NCBI GenBank assembly: GCA_028281495.1 | Contig: JANQJU010000004.1 | Span: 1-64,000 of the forward strand | DNA: 64,000 nt | DNA from: SAR324 cluster bacterium | GTDB taxonomy: Bacteria; SAR324; NAC60-12 | Direction of reading: 5' to 3' | Shown here: positions 35,595 to 44,572 of the stretch, in pieces | How positions within the stretch are numbered: the stretch's first letter is position 1 | Layout: every line of letters begins with the position of its first letter | Translations under genes and position numbers: made by a program | Notes under the pieces: model-generated | The model's database searches: none | Seen by the model: only the letters and a program-made list of their open reading frames with translations | What the model was told of the DNA's origin: nothing

Positions 35595-36545
35595 ATGTCT
35601 TGGACTTCTCCACAAAGCGATGAGTCGCTCTCCCAAAAACCATCATTGGAAAGCTCATCTCCCCAACCCATCCCTCTGGACGATGTGTCTGCGCCGAAAT
35701 CTCCATCGAACAAAACGCCTTCACAACCCTCTCCATTGGACGAAGGGTTGGCAAAGAAATACGATCAGTTACAAAACTACCTCCGTTCCTTGAAGAGTGT
35801 CATCGTGGCATTTTCTGGAGGAATCGATAGCTCATTAGTGGCTTACGTTGCTCACCAAGTCTTGGGAGAGCGGATGTTGGCCGTCACCTCTGCCTCCGAA
35901 AGCCTGAAACGGGACGACCTCCACCTCACCCAACATTTGGCCGAACAATGGAAGATGCCCTATCGTGTGATCCACACCCAAGAACTCAAAAACCCGAACT
36001 ATTTGGCCAATCCTACCAACCGTTGCTACTACTGCAAAACTACTCTGTATCAGGACCTCGATACGGTCGCGAAGCAAGAGCATTACGCCCATGTAGTGAA
36101 TGGTACTAACTTGGATGACTTCCAAGATCACCGTCCCGGACTGATTGCAGCCCAAGAACATTCCGTCCGTGCTCCATTAGCCGATTGTCAATTCCGTAAA
36201 ACCGACATTCGCAAACTTTCCGATTACCTTGGCTTGGAAAACTCACAAAAACCCCAAGCAGCCTGTTTGTCGAGTCGAATTCCTTATGGAACCGCCGTCT
36301 CCCGTTCGACCCTCCAACAAATCGAGCGTGCCGAAACGATCCTCCTCCGACTCGGCTTCTCTCAGTGCCGTGTACGCCACCACGATACCGTCGCTCGTAT
36401 TGAAATCCCTCCGGTGGAGTTCACTTTAGCCCTTGAAAAACACCATTTGATCGAAAAACGACTCAAAGCCTGTGGATATCTGTATGTGACTTTGGACTTG
36501 GGTGGGTTTCGATCAGGGTCGCTCAATCAAGCGTTGACTCGGTAG
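35595..36545 (+). CDS. larE: LarE-type ATP-dependent sulfur transferase
   Basis: The ATG at 35595 follows GAGGA. The 316-aa product has a Pro/Ser-rich N-terminal extension of about 50 residues with a partly repeated PSPLDEG/PIPLDDV motif, then the PP-loop SGGIDSSLVAYVA. Cys144 and Cys147 lie in RCYYCK and Cys224 in ACLSSR. LarE makes the nickel-pincer cofactor of lactate racemase by transferring sulfur. Homologues with these three cysteines bind an Fe-S cluster that carries the sulfur, whereas the single-Cys type sacrifices its own cysteine. No larA, larB or larC is in the window. A related desulfurase role is possible. Confidence 0.85.
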   Translation: MSWTSPQSDESLSQKPSLESSSPQPIPLDDVSAPKSPSNKTPSQPSPLDEGLAKKYDQLQNYLRSLKSVIVAFSGGIDSSLVAYVAHQVLGERMLAVTSASESLKRDDLHLTQHLAEQWKMPYRVIHTQELKNPNYLANPTNRCYYCKTTLYQDLDTVAKQEHYAHVVNGTNLDDFQDHRPGLIAAQEHSVRAPLADCQFRKTDIRKLSDYLGLENSQKPQAACLSSRIPYGTAVSRSTLQQIERAETILLRLGFSQCRVRHHDTVARIEIPPVEFTLALEKHHLIEKRLKACGYLYVTLDLGGFRSGSLNQALTR

Positions 36546-36824
36546 AACTACGCACTCTTTAATTAATGTTTCCCCCTACAACATATTGAAAAGACTTAGT
36601 ATCATGCCGACACTTTAGTAAAAATATGGTGAAATAATCAACTCCATTATTTCTTCCGAATTTGAGATATGCTGTTCTTTAAAAAAGATAATCTCCGTTC
36701 TGGACCATATTCTGGAAACGACCCGATCTATGATTCTTTTCAGCAAGAGCCGTCGCGTCCCTGCACAGGAATAGCCCCCTCCCAAGCACTAACAGAGCCA
36801 AGGTTGATTTGTGCAGAGCTAGCG
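36546..36824. other. Intergenic region between the larE and PAP2 genes
   Basis: The two genes converge. I see no coding frame, no strong hairpin with a T run, and no repeat in this 279-bp stretch. Confidence 0.4.
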
Positions 36825-37811
36825 CTACGAAATCTTTAAGGTGTCACGAATTCGGTGATGGAGAGTCTGGGCTTTTTGGCTAAAAATCATGATTAAAGGG
36901 GTACCTACGAATACCAGAGATGCGAGCCATGGAGGGTCTTGTCGTTTGAAAGCATTGAAGGCAATGAGAAGCATGGAGATTCCAATCAAGACGAGCAACC
37001 AATACACGCTTAAACGGAATTCCCAATGCCGAGGCAGATCGGGATGTACAGCATGTTTTTGGTAGTAACGTCGTTGGTCAGGCACGCGCAGAACATGAAA
37101 ATACGCCAAGTGGGACAAGATGGTGGTCATGGCTAGCGCTGCGATACTGTCGCTCAGCCAATGGGCATCGGCCATACTGCGTCCGATAATCATCATGAGG
37201 GAATAGGTGAAGGCAACCGCACCGCTGAGGAGTCCGATTCTGCGCCATCGGTCCCCTAGATAGGGATCATTGAGCAGCAAATATGGAATCGTCATGAAGA
37301 TGGCAACCGCTGCTGTATGGCCACTGGGAAAGCTGCCGAAAAAGATGCCTTCTGCCACGAAATGGTGGCCAAACTCGAACCAATTGGAATAATCAAATCC
37401 GTCTTTCAACACAAGATGGGGCCGGGCGCGTCCAATGACCCATTTCAAGCAATGGATGAATCCCAATCCGGCCATCAGAGCCGTAAATACGATAAATCCA
37501 ATCCATGGGCGAAGCCACTGCCATTTCCGCGAAGCGCCGTTGGCATAAAGTCGAAAATAACCAACGTACACAGCAATGATAAAAATAATTGCTGGATCGC
37601 TAGCTCCCGGGGCACTACCTTCAAACAGGGTACGTCGCATGAATTCGGCAAAAAACTTCCAGCGATTTTCTATCAAATACACGGTCCAGGCATAGTCAAA
37701 CTGCACAATGGCCACCATGATGCTAACAGAGAGCAAAATGACCAACACGAGTCCATAAGGGGGAGGAGCTTTCGTTTCTCCAAGCGATTGTTTTTTCAGG
37801 AAGTCGAACAA
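36825..37811 (-). CDS. PAP2-family membrane phosphatase
   Basis: The product has about six hydrophobic segments and all three PAP2 motifs: KWVIGRARP, FPSGHTAAV, and GRSMADAHWLSDS, whose last His is catalytic. PAP2 enzymes remove phosphate from phosphatidate, undecaprenyl pyrophosphate or similar lipids. The frame is open to an ATG at 37922, but that would overlap a convincing 54-aa membrane ORF. The TTG at 37811, seven bases after that ORF's stop, is used here (328 aa), assuming translational coupling. The start is uncertain. Confidence 0.85.
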   Translation of the reverse strand: MFDFLKKQSLGETKAPPPYGLVLVILLSVSIMVAIVQFDYAWTVYLIENRWKFFAEFMRRTLFEGSAPGASDPAIIFIIAVYVGYFRLYANGASRKWQWLRPWIGFIVFTALMAGLGFIHCLKWVIGRARPHLVLKDGFDYSNWFEFGHHFVAEGIFFGSFPSGHTAAVAIFMTIPYLLLNDPYLGDRWRRIGLLSGAVAFTYSLMMIIGRSMADAHWLSDSIAALAMTTILSHLAYFHVLRVPDQRRYYQKHAVHPDLPRHWEFRLSVYWLLVLIGISMLLIAFNAFKRQDPPWLASLVFVGTPLIMIFSQKAQTLHHRIRDTLKIS

Positions 37812-37818
37812 GGTAAGG

Positions 37819-37983
37819 TTATGATTGAGATGTTTCGGAGGCAGAGCTTTCGATCTGAGGGACTTTATTCTGATAAATATTTCGTTGATAATTCCAATAA
37901 AAGCCAATGAACATGATTCCAAAGCACAAGATCACCAAAACCCAACGGAGGATCTCCAAAAATTGATCTTGTTTTTTTTTCAT
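37819..37983 (-). CDS. Small single-pass membrane protein (54 aa) upstream of the PAP2 gene
   Basis: The ATG at 37983 opens a 54-codon frame starting MKKKQDQFLEILRWVLVILC. A basic start, one transmembrane helix (about 9-30) and a polar tail rich in Ser, Gln and Glu are visible. It ends seven bases before the presumed PAP2 start. It overlaps the long version of the PAP2 frame out of phase, so one of the two must be wrong; the membrane-protein look favours this ORF. Confidence 0.5.
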   Translation of the reverse strand: MKKKQDQFLEILRWVLVILCFGIMFIGFYWNYQRNIYQNKVPQIESSASETSQS

Positions 37984-38105
37984 GCTCCTCTACGCTAAAA
38001 AAAGTTTTTTCGGAATTGAATCAATAATTTATCAAGAATTTCCGTTGCCTGACAACCCCAAAATTTCCGCCTTCAACTACCCTCAAATTCCACTACTCCA
38101 CGACA

Positions 38106-38954
38106 ATGATTTACGAAGTGTTTCACACACTGGAAGCGATGCGACAGCATCGTCAAGCGCTTTCGGGATCTGTGGCGCTTGTTCCCACTATGGGAGCCTT
38201 GCATGAGGGCCACCTGAGCTTGGTCAAGAAAGCCAAGTCGCTCGCCGATACGGTGATCTTATCGATCTTTGTGAACCCCTTACAATTCGGCCCACACGAA
38301 GATTTTCAGAAATACCCTCGCGACCTAGAAAGCGATTTACGAAAGGCCGCCGCCGTTGGAGTTGATTGTTTTTTTGCTCCCACCACAGAAACGATGTATC
38401 CTGAAAATTTTGGCTGCTATGTCAATCCAACATATCCCATGATCGAACGCTGGGAAGGCCAGCATCGCCCAGGACATTTCCAAGGGGTGGCTACAGTGGT
38501 ACTCAAGCTGTTCAATGTAGTGCGACCAACCTATGCTATCTTCGGACTCAAGGACTATCAGCAGCTCTTGCTGATCAGAAAAATGACATCAGATTTGGAT
38601 GTTCCAGTCAAGGTGGTTGCAGCTCCTATCGTTCGAGACTCCGATGGGTTGGCACTGAGTTCCAGAAATAGTTTTTTATCGTCCAAGGACCGTGCTCTGG
38701 CTTTAGGGCTGTATCGTAGTATTCAACAGGCCCAGCAGGCGATTTTGAAAGAAAACCAAACAGATTTGTCCTTATTAACAGAGCAATTACACAGTAGGAT
38801 AGCAGGCGAACCGAATGTGAAAGTCGACTATGTGGCGTTTGTCGATCCCGATACCCTTGAACCGCAAGCTCAATTTAAAAACGAAACGCTCTTAATTCTA
38901 GCGGTTCATGTGGGGACAACCCGGTTGATCGATAATGCGCTCATTTCCCTCTAA
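38106..38954 (+). CDS. panC: Pantothenate synthetase
   Basis: The 282-aa product joins pantoate and beta-alanine to make pantothenate, using ATP. PTMGALHEGHLSLVKKA near residue 29 carries the HxGH nucleotide-binding motif. Other family marks are FVNPLQFGPHEDF, GLKDYQQLLLIRKM and SDGLALSSRNSFLS. Length is normal. It sits 54 bp before secA on the same strand; panB and panD are not in the window. Confidence 0.97.
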   Translation: MIYEVFHTLEAMRQHRQALSGSVALVPTMGALHEGHLSLVKKAKSLADTVILSIFVNPLQFGPHEDFQKYPRDLESDLRKAAAVGVDCFFAPTTETMYPENFGCYVNPTYPMIERWEGQHRPGHFQGVATVVLKLFNVVRPTYAIFGLKDYQQLLLIRKMTSDLDVPVKVVAAPIVRDSDGLALSSRNSFLSSKDRALALGLYRSIQQAQQAILKENQTDLSLLTEQLHSRIAGEPNVKVDYVAFVDPDTLEPQAQFKNETLLILAVHVGTTRLIDNALISL

Positions 38955-39008
38955 ACCTCCAATAACGTATTCTTTTCTCTTGATAACTTTTAACTACTAA
39001 AGGCGTTC

Positions 39009-41723
39009 ATGCTGAAACTAGGTAAGCTATTTGACAAAAACGCAAAGAAGCTAAAGCGTTATGCCAAACTCGTCGAGCAAATCAATGCCCTCGGCCCGGA
39101 TATGAAAAAACTCTCCGATGAAGATTTTCCAAAAAAGACGCAGGAATTTAAAGAGCGTCTGGAGAAAGGAGAAACCTTAGATGACCTGTTACCCGAAGCC
39201 TTTGCGATTGTTCGTGAAGCAGCAGATCGTGTGATTGGAGAACGACATTATGATGTCCAACTCATTGGGGGGATTGCTCTCCACAATGGCAATATTGCCG
39301 AAATGCAAACTGGGGAAGGAAAGACGCTTTCTTCCACATGCCCTTCTTATCTCAATGCCCTCACTAGCGATGGTGTCCATATTGTGACTCCCAACGACTA
39401 CCTAGCCAAACGTGACAGTCAGTGGATGGGACAAATCTACAACTTTCTTGGGCTGACTATAGGACTGATTCAGCATGGTCATAATTCGGCAGAGCGTCAG
39501 GAAGCTTATGGTTGTGATATCACTTACGGAACCAACAACGAATTTGGCTTCGATTACCTACGAGACAATATGCAATTTGATCTCAAACATTATGTGCAAC
39601 GAGATTTCAATTTTGCGGTTGTGGACGAGGTGGATAGCATCCTCATTGATGAATCGCGAACGCCTTTGATTATCAGCGGCCCCACGGATGACAACATCGA
39701 AAAATATTATGTAATCAACCAAGCGATCGTAGGCCTCCACCTTTCTCGTGAAATCCGCAAAGAAGAAGTTGCCAAGCTCCCCCCCGAAGAAAACCATGGA
39801 ATCGACGAAGATTGGAACGAGCGAGAAGATCACGATGTTGTGCGAGAGGGTGATTATTCATTGGATGAACGAGGTCGAAACATTGCTCTTACTGAGCGAG
39901 GTTCACTCAAAGCTGAACAACGCCTCAAAAATATGCTCGCAGAAGGCACCAGTTTATTTGACTATGAAAACATTGAAGTGCTGCACCATGTGAATCAAGC
40001 CCTAAAAGCTCATTACATCTTCAAATTGGATGTGGATTATGTTGTCCATGAAGGCCAAGTGGTGATCGTAGATGAGTTTACCGGACGCCTGATGCCGGGA
40101 CGGCGGTTCAGCGACGGCCTACACCAAGCTTTGGAAGCCAAAGAGGGGGTTCGCATCGAACGCGAAAACCAGACCCTCGCTTCTATCACTTTCCAAAATT
40201 ACTTTCGTTTGTACAAAAAGCTTTCCGGAATGACTGGTACGGCAGAAACCGAACGGGAAGAATTTGAAAAAATTTATAATTTGGGAGTCGTGAGCATTCC
40301 CACCAACCGTCCAGTGGTGAGAAAGGACCAAGCCGATATCATCTACAAAACGGTGGATGCTAAATTTCAGGCCATTACCAATTTGGTGAAAGAGTTACAC
40401 GAAAATAGACAACCTGTGTTGGTAGGAACGGTTTCCGTTGAAGTTTCCGAGACCATTAGCCGGATGTTCCATAAAGCCCAAATTCCTCATGAAGTCTTGA
40501 ACGCAAAAAACCATGAACGCGAGGCAGAAATTGTATCTTTGGCCGGTACTGCCGGAGCAGTTACCATCGCCACTAACATGGCGGGTCGGGGAACTGACAT
40601 CAAGCCGGATGAAGAAGCGTTGAAAGCAGGGGGACTGTTCGTTTTAGGTACCGAACGGCACGATAGCCGCCGTATCGATAACCAGTTGCGAGGCCGTTCC
40701 GGACGTCAAGGAGATGCGGGAGCCTCCCAGTTTTTTCTTTCCTTGGAAGACGATTTACTGCGGATCTTTGGCGGAGAGAAAATCTCCAAAATCATGGACC
40801 GATTGAATATTGAAGAAGACGAACCAATTGAACACGCCTTCATCACACGAGCCATCGAAAATGCTCAGAAAAAGGTAGAAGGCCACCACTTCAGTATCCG
40901 GAAGCATTTGCTGGAATACGATGATGTGATGAACCGTCAACGTACGGTTATTTATGAGCGCCGCCGATCGATTCTGAATGAAGCCACGCAAGACCTATTG
41001 CTCGACATGATGGAGGAAGTTTCAGAAAACTTAATGGATGAATACTGTGGCGACAAATACGTCGATCAATGGGATATTCAAGGATTCAACCATCACTACC
41101 TCAATATTTTCAACTCACTTCCCAATGAAAATTGGCAAGAAGAACCTTTATCTGCGGATCAATTTTTAGATATGTTTTTTGAACACACGCAGAAAGAGTA
41201 CAAAGCTCGCTTGGAATACTTTAAGTCAGTCTTTGTACAAATTGAGGGGGAATATCGCGAAGAAGATTTCCAACGTATGGTCACAGATTTGGAAAAGCAG
41301 ATTTTACTTAGTGTCAATGACAATTTGTGGAAAGATCACTTACTCTCGATGGACCATTTGCGGGAAGAGATCGGATTGGTTGGGTATGCTCAGAAAAAAC
41401 CAATCGTTGAATATAAGAAGCGAGGCTTCGAATTGTTCTCGGATTTGATGCGACGCATCAGCCACGAAGTTGTGACTTTATTCTGTAAAACCCAGTTGGC
41501 AACTACGGCAGTCCAACAAAAGGAACAACCGCCGGAACAAGAAATGACGCTGTCTCATGGAGAGGTCGAACCTGAAGAACCTAAACAAAAAAAATCAAAG
41601 CCCAAGGGAATGCCTGCAAAAAAACAAGTCCAAGTAGGCCGAAACGACCCGTGTCCCTGTGGAAGTGGCAAAAAATATAAGAAGTGCCACGGCCGCACAC
41701 AAAACACAGCAGTGGCTAGCTAA
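39009..41723 (+). CDS. secA: Preprotein translocase ATPase SecA
   Basis: The 904-aa product is the motor of Sec protein export. Walker A is MQTGEGKTL near residue 102 and Walker B is VDEVDSILIDES near residue 210. Helicase-like parts continue with NMAGRGTDI and the RGRSGRQGDAG motif. The C-terminus is the zinc-binding, SecB-contacting RNDPCPCGSGKKYKKCHG. Full length. Its stop overlaps the end of the bolA gene on the other strand by eight bases. Confidence 0.98.
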   Translation: MLKLGKLFDKNAKKLKRYAKLVEQINALGPDMKKLSDEDFPKKTQEFKERLEKGETLDDLLPEAFAIVREAADRVIGERHYDVQLIGGIALHNGNIAEMQTGEGKTLSSTCPSYLNALTSDGVHIVTPNDYLAKRDSQWMGQIYNFLGLTIGLIQHGHNSAERQEAYGCDITYGTNNEFGFDYLRDNMQFDLKHYVQRDFNFAVVDEVDSILIDESRTPLIISGPTDDNIEKYYVINQAIVGLHLSREIRKEEVAKLPPEENHGIDEDWNEREDHDVVREGDYSLDERGRNIALTERGSLKAEQRLKNMLAEGTSLFDYENIEVLHHVNQALKAHYIFKLDVDYVVHEGQVVIVDEFTGRLMPGRRFSDGLHQALEAKEGVRIERENQTLASITFQNYFRLYKKLSGMTGTAETEREEFEKIYNLGVVSIPTNRPVVRKDQADIIYKTVDAKFQAITNLVKELHENRQPVLVGTVSVEVSETISRMFHKAQIPHEVLNAKNHEREAEIVSLAGTAGAVTIATNMAGRGTDIKPDEEALKAGGLFVLGTERHDSRRIDNQLRGRSGRQGDAGASQFFLSLEDDLLRIFGGEKISKIMDRLNIEEDEPIEHAFITRAIENAQKKVEGHHFSIRKHLLEYDDVMNRQRTVIYERRRSILNEATQDLLLDMMEEVSENLMDEYCGDKYVDQWDIQGFNHHYLNIFNSLPNENWQEEPLSADQFLDMFFEHTQKEYKARLEYFKSVFVQIEGEYREEDFQRMVTDLEKQILLSVNDNLWKDHLLSMDHLREEIGLVGYAQKKPIVEYKKRGFELFSDLMRRISHEVVTLFCKTQLATTAVQQKEQPPEQEMTLSHGEVEPEEPKQKKSKPKGMPAKKQVQVGRNDPCPCGSGKKYKKCHGRTQNTAVAS

Positions 41724-42042
41724 GCGAATCAGCTTTACTTCCCCCCAAACATGGAGGAGTCTTTCGGATTGCCTTACCGGAAGATTCCCATTGTTCCGGA
41801 GTCTTTGCCTGAATCGATAGGGCATGGACCGGTCCTGCCAATTCTTCCTGTAAGACTTGATTGACCATTTGATGCTGTTGAACTCGTGTTTTGCGCTCAA
41901 ATTCCCCAGAAACTACAACCACTCTGAAGTGTGATTCTGACCCTGGGGCAACACTGTGTTTATAACTTTCATTCTGGATATCCAGATAAATTGGATTGAA
42001 CGCTTCGCTCAATTTTCTGTGAATTCTTTCTTGCACTACCAT
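41716..42042 (-). CDS. BolA family protein
   Basis: The 108-aa BolA-like protein has ESHFRVVVVSGEFERKTRVQ and the conserved end ELAGPVHALSIQAKTPEQW. BolA proteins pair with monothiol glutaredoxins to traffic iron-sulfur clusters, and in E. coli affect cell shape under stress. The helix-turn region and a His (HFRV) that serves as a cluster ligand are present. The gene is single and convergent with secA. Confidence 0.92.
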   Translation of the reverse strand: MVVQERIHRKLSEAFNPIYLDIQNESYKHSVAPGSESHFRVVVVSGEFERKTRVQQHQMVNQVLQEELAGPVHALSIQAKTPEQWESSGKAIRKTPPCLGGSKADSLS

Positions 42043-42164
42043 AGTGATTTTTGTAATTGTACGAAGTTATTAAGAATAGTTTTCATGTTGTAACTCACTA
42101 AAATTTCATAAAATCTTGACGGATACAATCCAAATTCTCGTAAGGATATAATTAAGGAATCACA

Positions 42165-43409
42165 ATGAATCGAAATATACTTTTTGTGGACGACGAGGAA
42201 AGCATCCGTGAAGCCTACAAAACCATTCTGGCCCCATCTCCCAGACGGTCTTCACGAAGATTGCGAGGCAAATCAAGCGAAAGCCCCCAATACAACTTAT
42301 TTTTTGCAGAAAGTGGGGAGCGTGGAGTCGAAATTTATAGAGAACAATTGGAAAAAGGCGATCCCATTGCTGCCGGTTTCTTCGACATGATTATGCCTGG
42401 TGGCATCGATGGTGCGGAAACCATCCGGCAAATTCGTGCACTCGACCCTTCGATCATGTGTGTCATTGTAACAGCTTATGCGGATCGAGATCCCAAAGAA
42501 ATTCGGGAGTTTTTCGATGATCAATCCATGTGGCTTTATCTGAACAAGCCATTTAACGATGGAGAAATCAAACAATTGGCAACCAACATGGTTGCTGGTT
42601 GGAATCTCAGAAAAGAAAACAAAGAATATCGGGAAAATTTAGAGGCTCTGGTCAAAAAGCGTACAGAACAATTGAACGAAGAACTGGAAAAAGTCGCGAT
42701 TGTGCAGCGAAATTTGCTGCCTCAGCGTGTTCCAGGCAATTCCAGTCTAGACGTTGGACTGTACTATGAGACTTGTGTGGAATTAGGGGGGGGAGGCGAC
42801 TACTACGACATCGTAGAGCTTTCCGATGACCGAGTGGGCATCGCCATTGCCGATGCCTCCGGTCATGGTCCGAGTGCAGCATGTATTATGGCCATCACCC
42901 GTGCCATGTTTCGCGATGTCGCGATGGAGGGTTTGTCTCCTGGCGAAGTGCTCACCATTGTTAATGAAAAGGTCGATGGAAACTACCCCCGTGGCAATTT
43001 TGTGACCATGTTTTACGCGATTATTGATCTTAAAACTGGCGAAGTGGCATCCGCTAACGCCGCCCATCCTTTCCCTGTTTATGGGCAACAAGGCAACTAT
43101 AAATTGTTAGAAGGCAAAACAGGAATGATCTTAGGAATGTTTCCCGGAAAGTATCCAGAAACCCATGTACAATTAGAACCGGGAGATATGTTATTCATGT
43201 TTACCGATGGCATCGAAGAACATAAAAATGCCACACGCGAAGAATTTGGATATGAACGTATCATTCCAGTCTGCGAAGAACATGGTGACAAATCGCCTAA
43301 TGAGTTCATTGAGGCTTTAGTGGAAGCAGCTGATGATTTTCGACCAGATTTGCCTCGTGAAGATGATTTTACATTCGCGATTGTGCGCTGGGATCCTAGA
43401 AACACGTAA
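42165..43409 (+). CDS. Response regulator with SpoIIE-type protein phosphatase output
   Basis: The 414-aa product has a receiver domain (1-155) with acidic pocket VDDEE, phosphorylation site near FFDMIMPG, and the conserved Lys in LNKPF. A coiled-coil linker (155-190) leads to a PP2C/SpoIIE phosphatase domain (about 190-410). It has GGGGDYYDIVEL and IADASGHGPSAACIMA, whose aspartates hold Mn/Mg. An unusual Arg/Ser-rich insertion sits at 24-45 of the receiver. Such proteins usually act on anti-anti-sigma factors in partner-switching. The SD AAGGA lies nine bases before the ATG. A histidine kinase gene follows 38 bp later. Confidence 0.92.
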   Translation: MNRNILFVDDEESIREAYKTILAPSPRRSSRRLRGKSSESPQYNLFFAESGERGVEIYREQLEKGDPIAAGFFDMIMPGGIDGAETIRQIRALDPSIMCVIVTAYADRDPKEIREFFDDQSMWLYLNKPFNDGEIKQLATNMVAGWNLRKENKEYRENLEALVKKRTEQLNEELEKVAIVQRNLLPQRVPGNSSLDVGLYYETCVELGGGGDYYDIVELSDDRVGIAIADASGHGPSAACIMAITRAMFRDVAMEGLSPGEVLTIVNEKVDGNYPRGNFVTMFYAIIDLKTGEVASANAAHPFPVYGQQGNYKLLEGKTGMILGMFPGKYPETHVQLEPGDMLFMFTDGIEEHKNATREEFGYERIIPVCEEHGDKSPNEFIEALVEAADDFRPDLPREDDFTFAIVRWDPRNT

Positions 43410-43447
43410 CCAATCGACCCCCTCACCGAATTATTTCCTCCACCCTC

Positions 43448-44398
43448 ATGTATGGGGATATTGTGGCAGAAACGCTGACTCCTGCTGAGTTGAAAGCACG
43501 TCTTGAAGCATTAACGACTGAAAACGCACGTCTACAACAAATTCTTCAAAAAAAAGAAGAGGAAGACGCATCAAATGTGCGTCTAATTACTGCGGGCGAG
43601 TCTGCTGCCATGGTTGTGCATGAAGCGCTAAACCCTATCACTGCAATTATTTCCCGTTTACAACATGCTTTGGATGACGAAAGTGAGTTGCAGTTATTAA
43701 ACATCATCTTAAATGAATGGGATCGTGATTTTCGCGAAGGTGGCGTGGAACTTTTGATGAAATCGCTTTCAGAACCTGCAGAAGATGGCACACTGATGTT
43801 GGAAGAGGACCTCCATAACCTCTGCAAAGGATTAGAAGATAATCAACGCAACCTGGAGTTTTTTCTTAAACAACTCAAGCGGGTGGTATTGATTCTGAAC
43901 TCTTTGCGGGGATTGGCGCGTACTGAAAGCACCGTAGTTCCGTATAATATCAAAGATGCTATTGAGATGACTGCAGAATTGATGGAAGATTCTTTAAAAA
44001 AACGCAAAATTCAACTCATCCAAAACATTGATCATCGTTCTTGGGTGATGATTGACGAAAATGAATTTGTGCAAATCTTGCACAATCTGGCACGTAATGC
44101 CATGCAAGCACTTGTGAAAAATGGAACAATCACTATCAGTACAAAAGAACAAAACGGGCGGCTCGAAATTCGGATACAAGACACAGGCCCAGGAATACCT
44201 CCTGAAATTGTTGACAAAATCTTTATGAGCCGCTTCACCACCAAAAGTAAACAAGAAGGTACAGGCCTTGGTTTGAGTTTCAGTCAACGCATGATGCGGA
44301 AATACAATGGAGACTTAATTTTGGAGTCGCCTGGGGGAAATGGCAATGGTGCAGTGTTTTTGTGCTGGCTTCCAGTTGTTCCTAATCAAACGATATAG
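43448..44398 (+). CDS. Soluble sensor histidine kinase
   Basis: The 316-aa product has no membrane segment. After a short coiled coil, the H-box VHEALNPITAI is near residue 56. The ATPase domain follows with N-box ILHNLARNAMQALV, G1 DTGPGIP and G2 GTGLGLSFSQ. About 70 helical residues between the H-box helix and the ATPase are longer than usual. Because it has no sensor domain, it probably takes its signal from a partner. The response regulator gene just upstream is the natural partner. Confidence 0.9.
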   Translation: MYGDIVAETLTPAELKARLEALTTENARLQQILQKKEEEDASNVRLITAGESAAMVVHEALNPITAIISRLQHALDDESELQLLNIILNEWDRDFREGGVELLMKSLSEPAEDGTLMLEEDLHNLCKGLEDNQRNLEFFLKQLKRVVLILNSLRGLARTESTVVPYNIKDAIEMTAELMEDSLKKRKIQLIQNIDHRSWVMIDENEFVQILHNLARNAMQALVKNGTITISTKEQNGRLEIRIQDTGPGIPPEIVDKIFMSRFTTKSKQEGTGLGLSFSQRMMRKYNGDLILESPGGNGNGAVFLCWLPVVPNQTI

Positions 44399-44572
44399 TT
44401 TCACCAACTCGTTTCTCTTTTACCCGCTTTTCTCCTGCCTATCCGAATTTTCTTTGATAAATTTCTACCGCTCTCATCTCCTTTCTGATCTCCTTGAAGA
44501 ACTGGCAGCTCACCTTGTTATTGTAAAAGGCCCTCATTGCTTTGATATTTTTGGGTGAATAGCAAGCTGTCC

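Noticed and set aside
44340-44558. 72-aa plus-strand frame after the histidine kinase gene
   Set aside because: It overlaps the kinase end out of frame, has no ribosome-binding site and low-quality composition.
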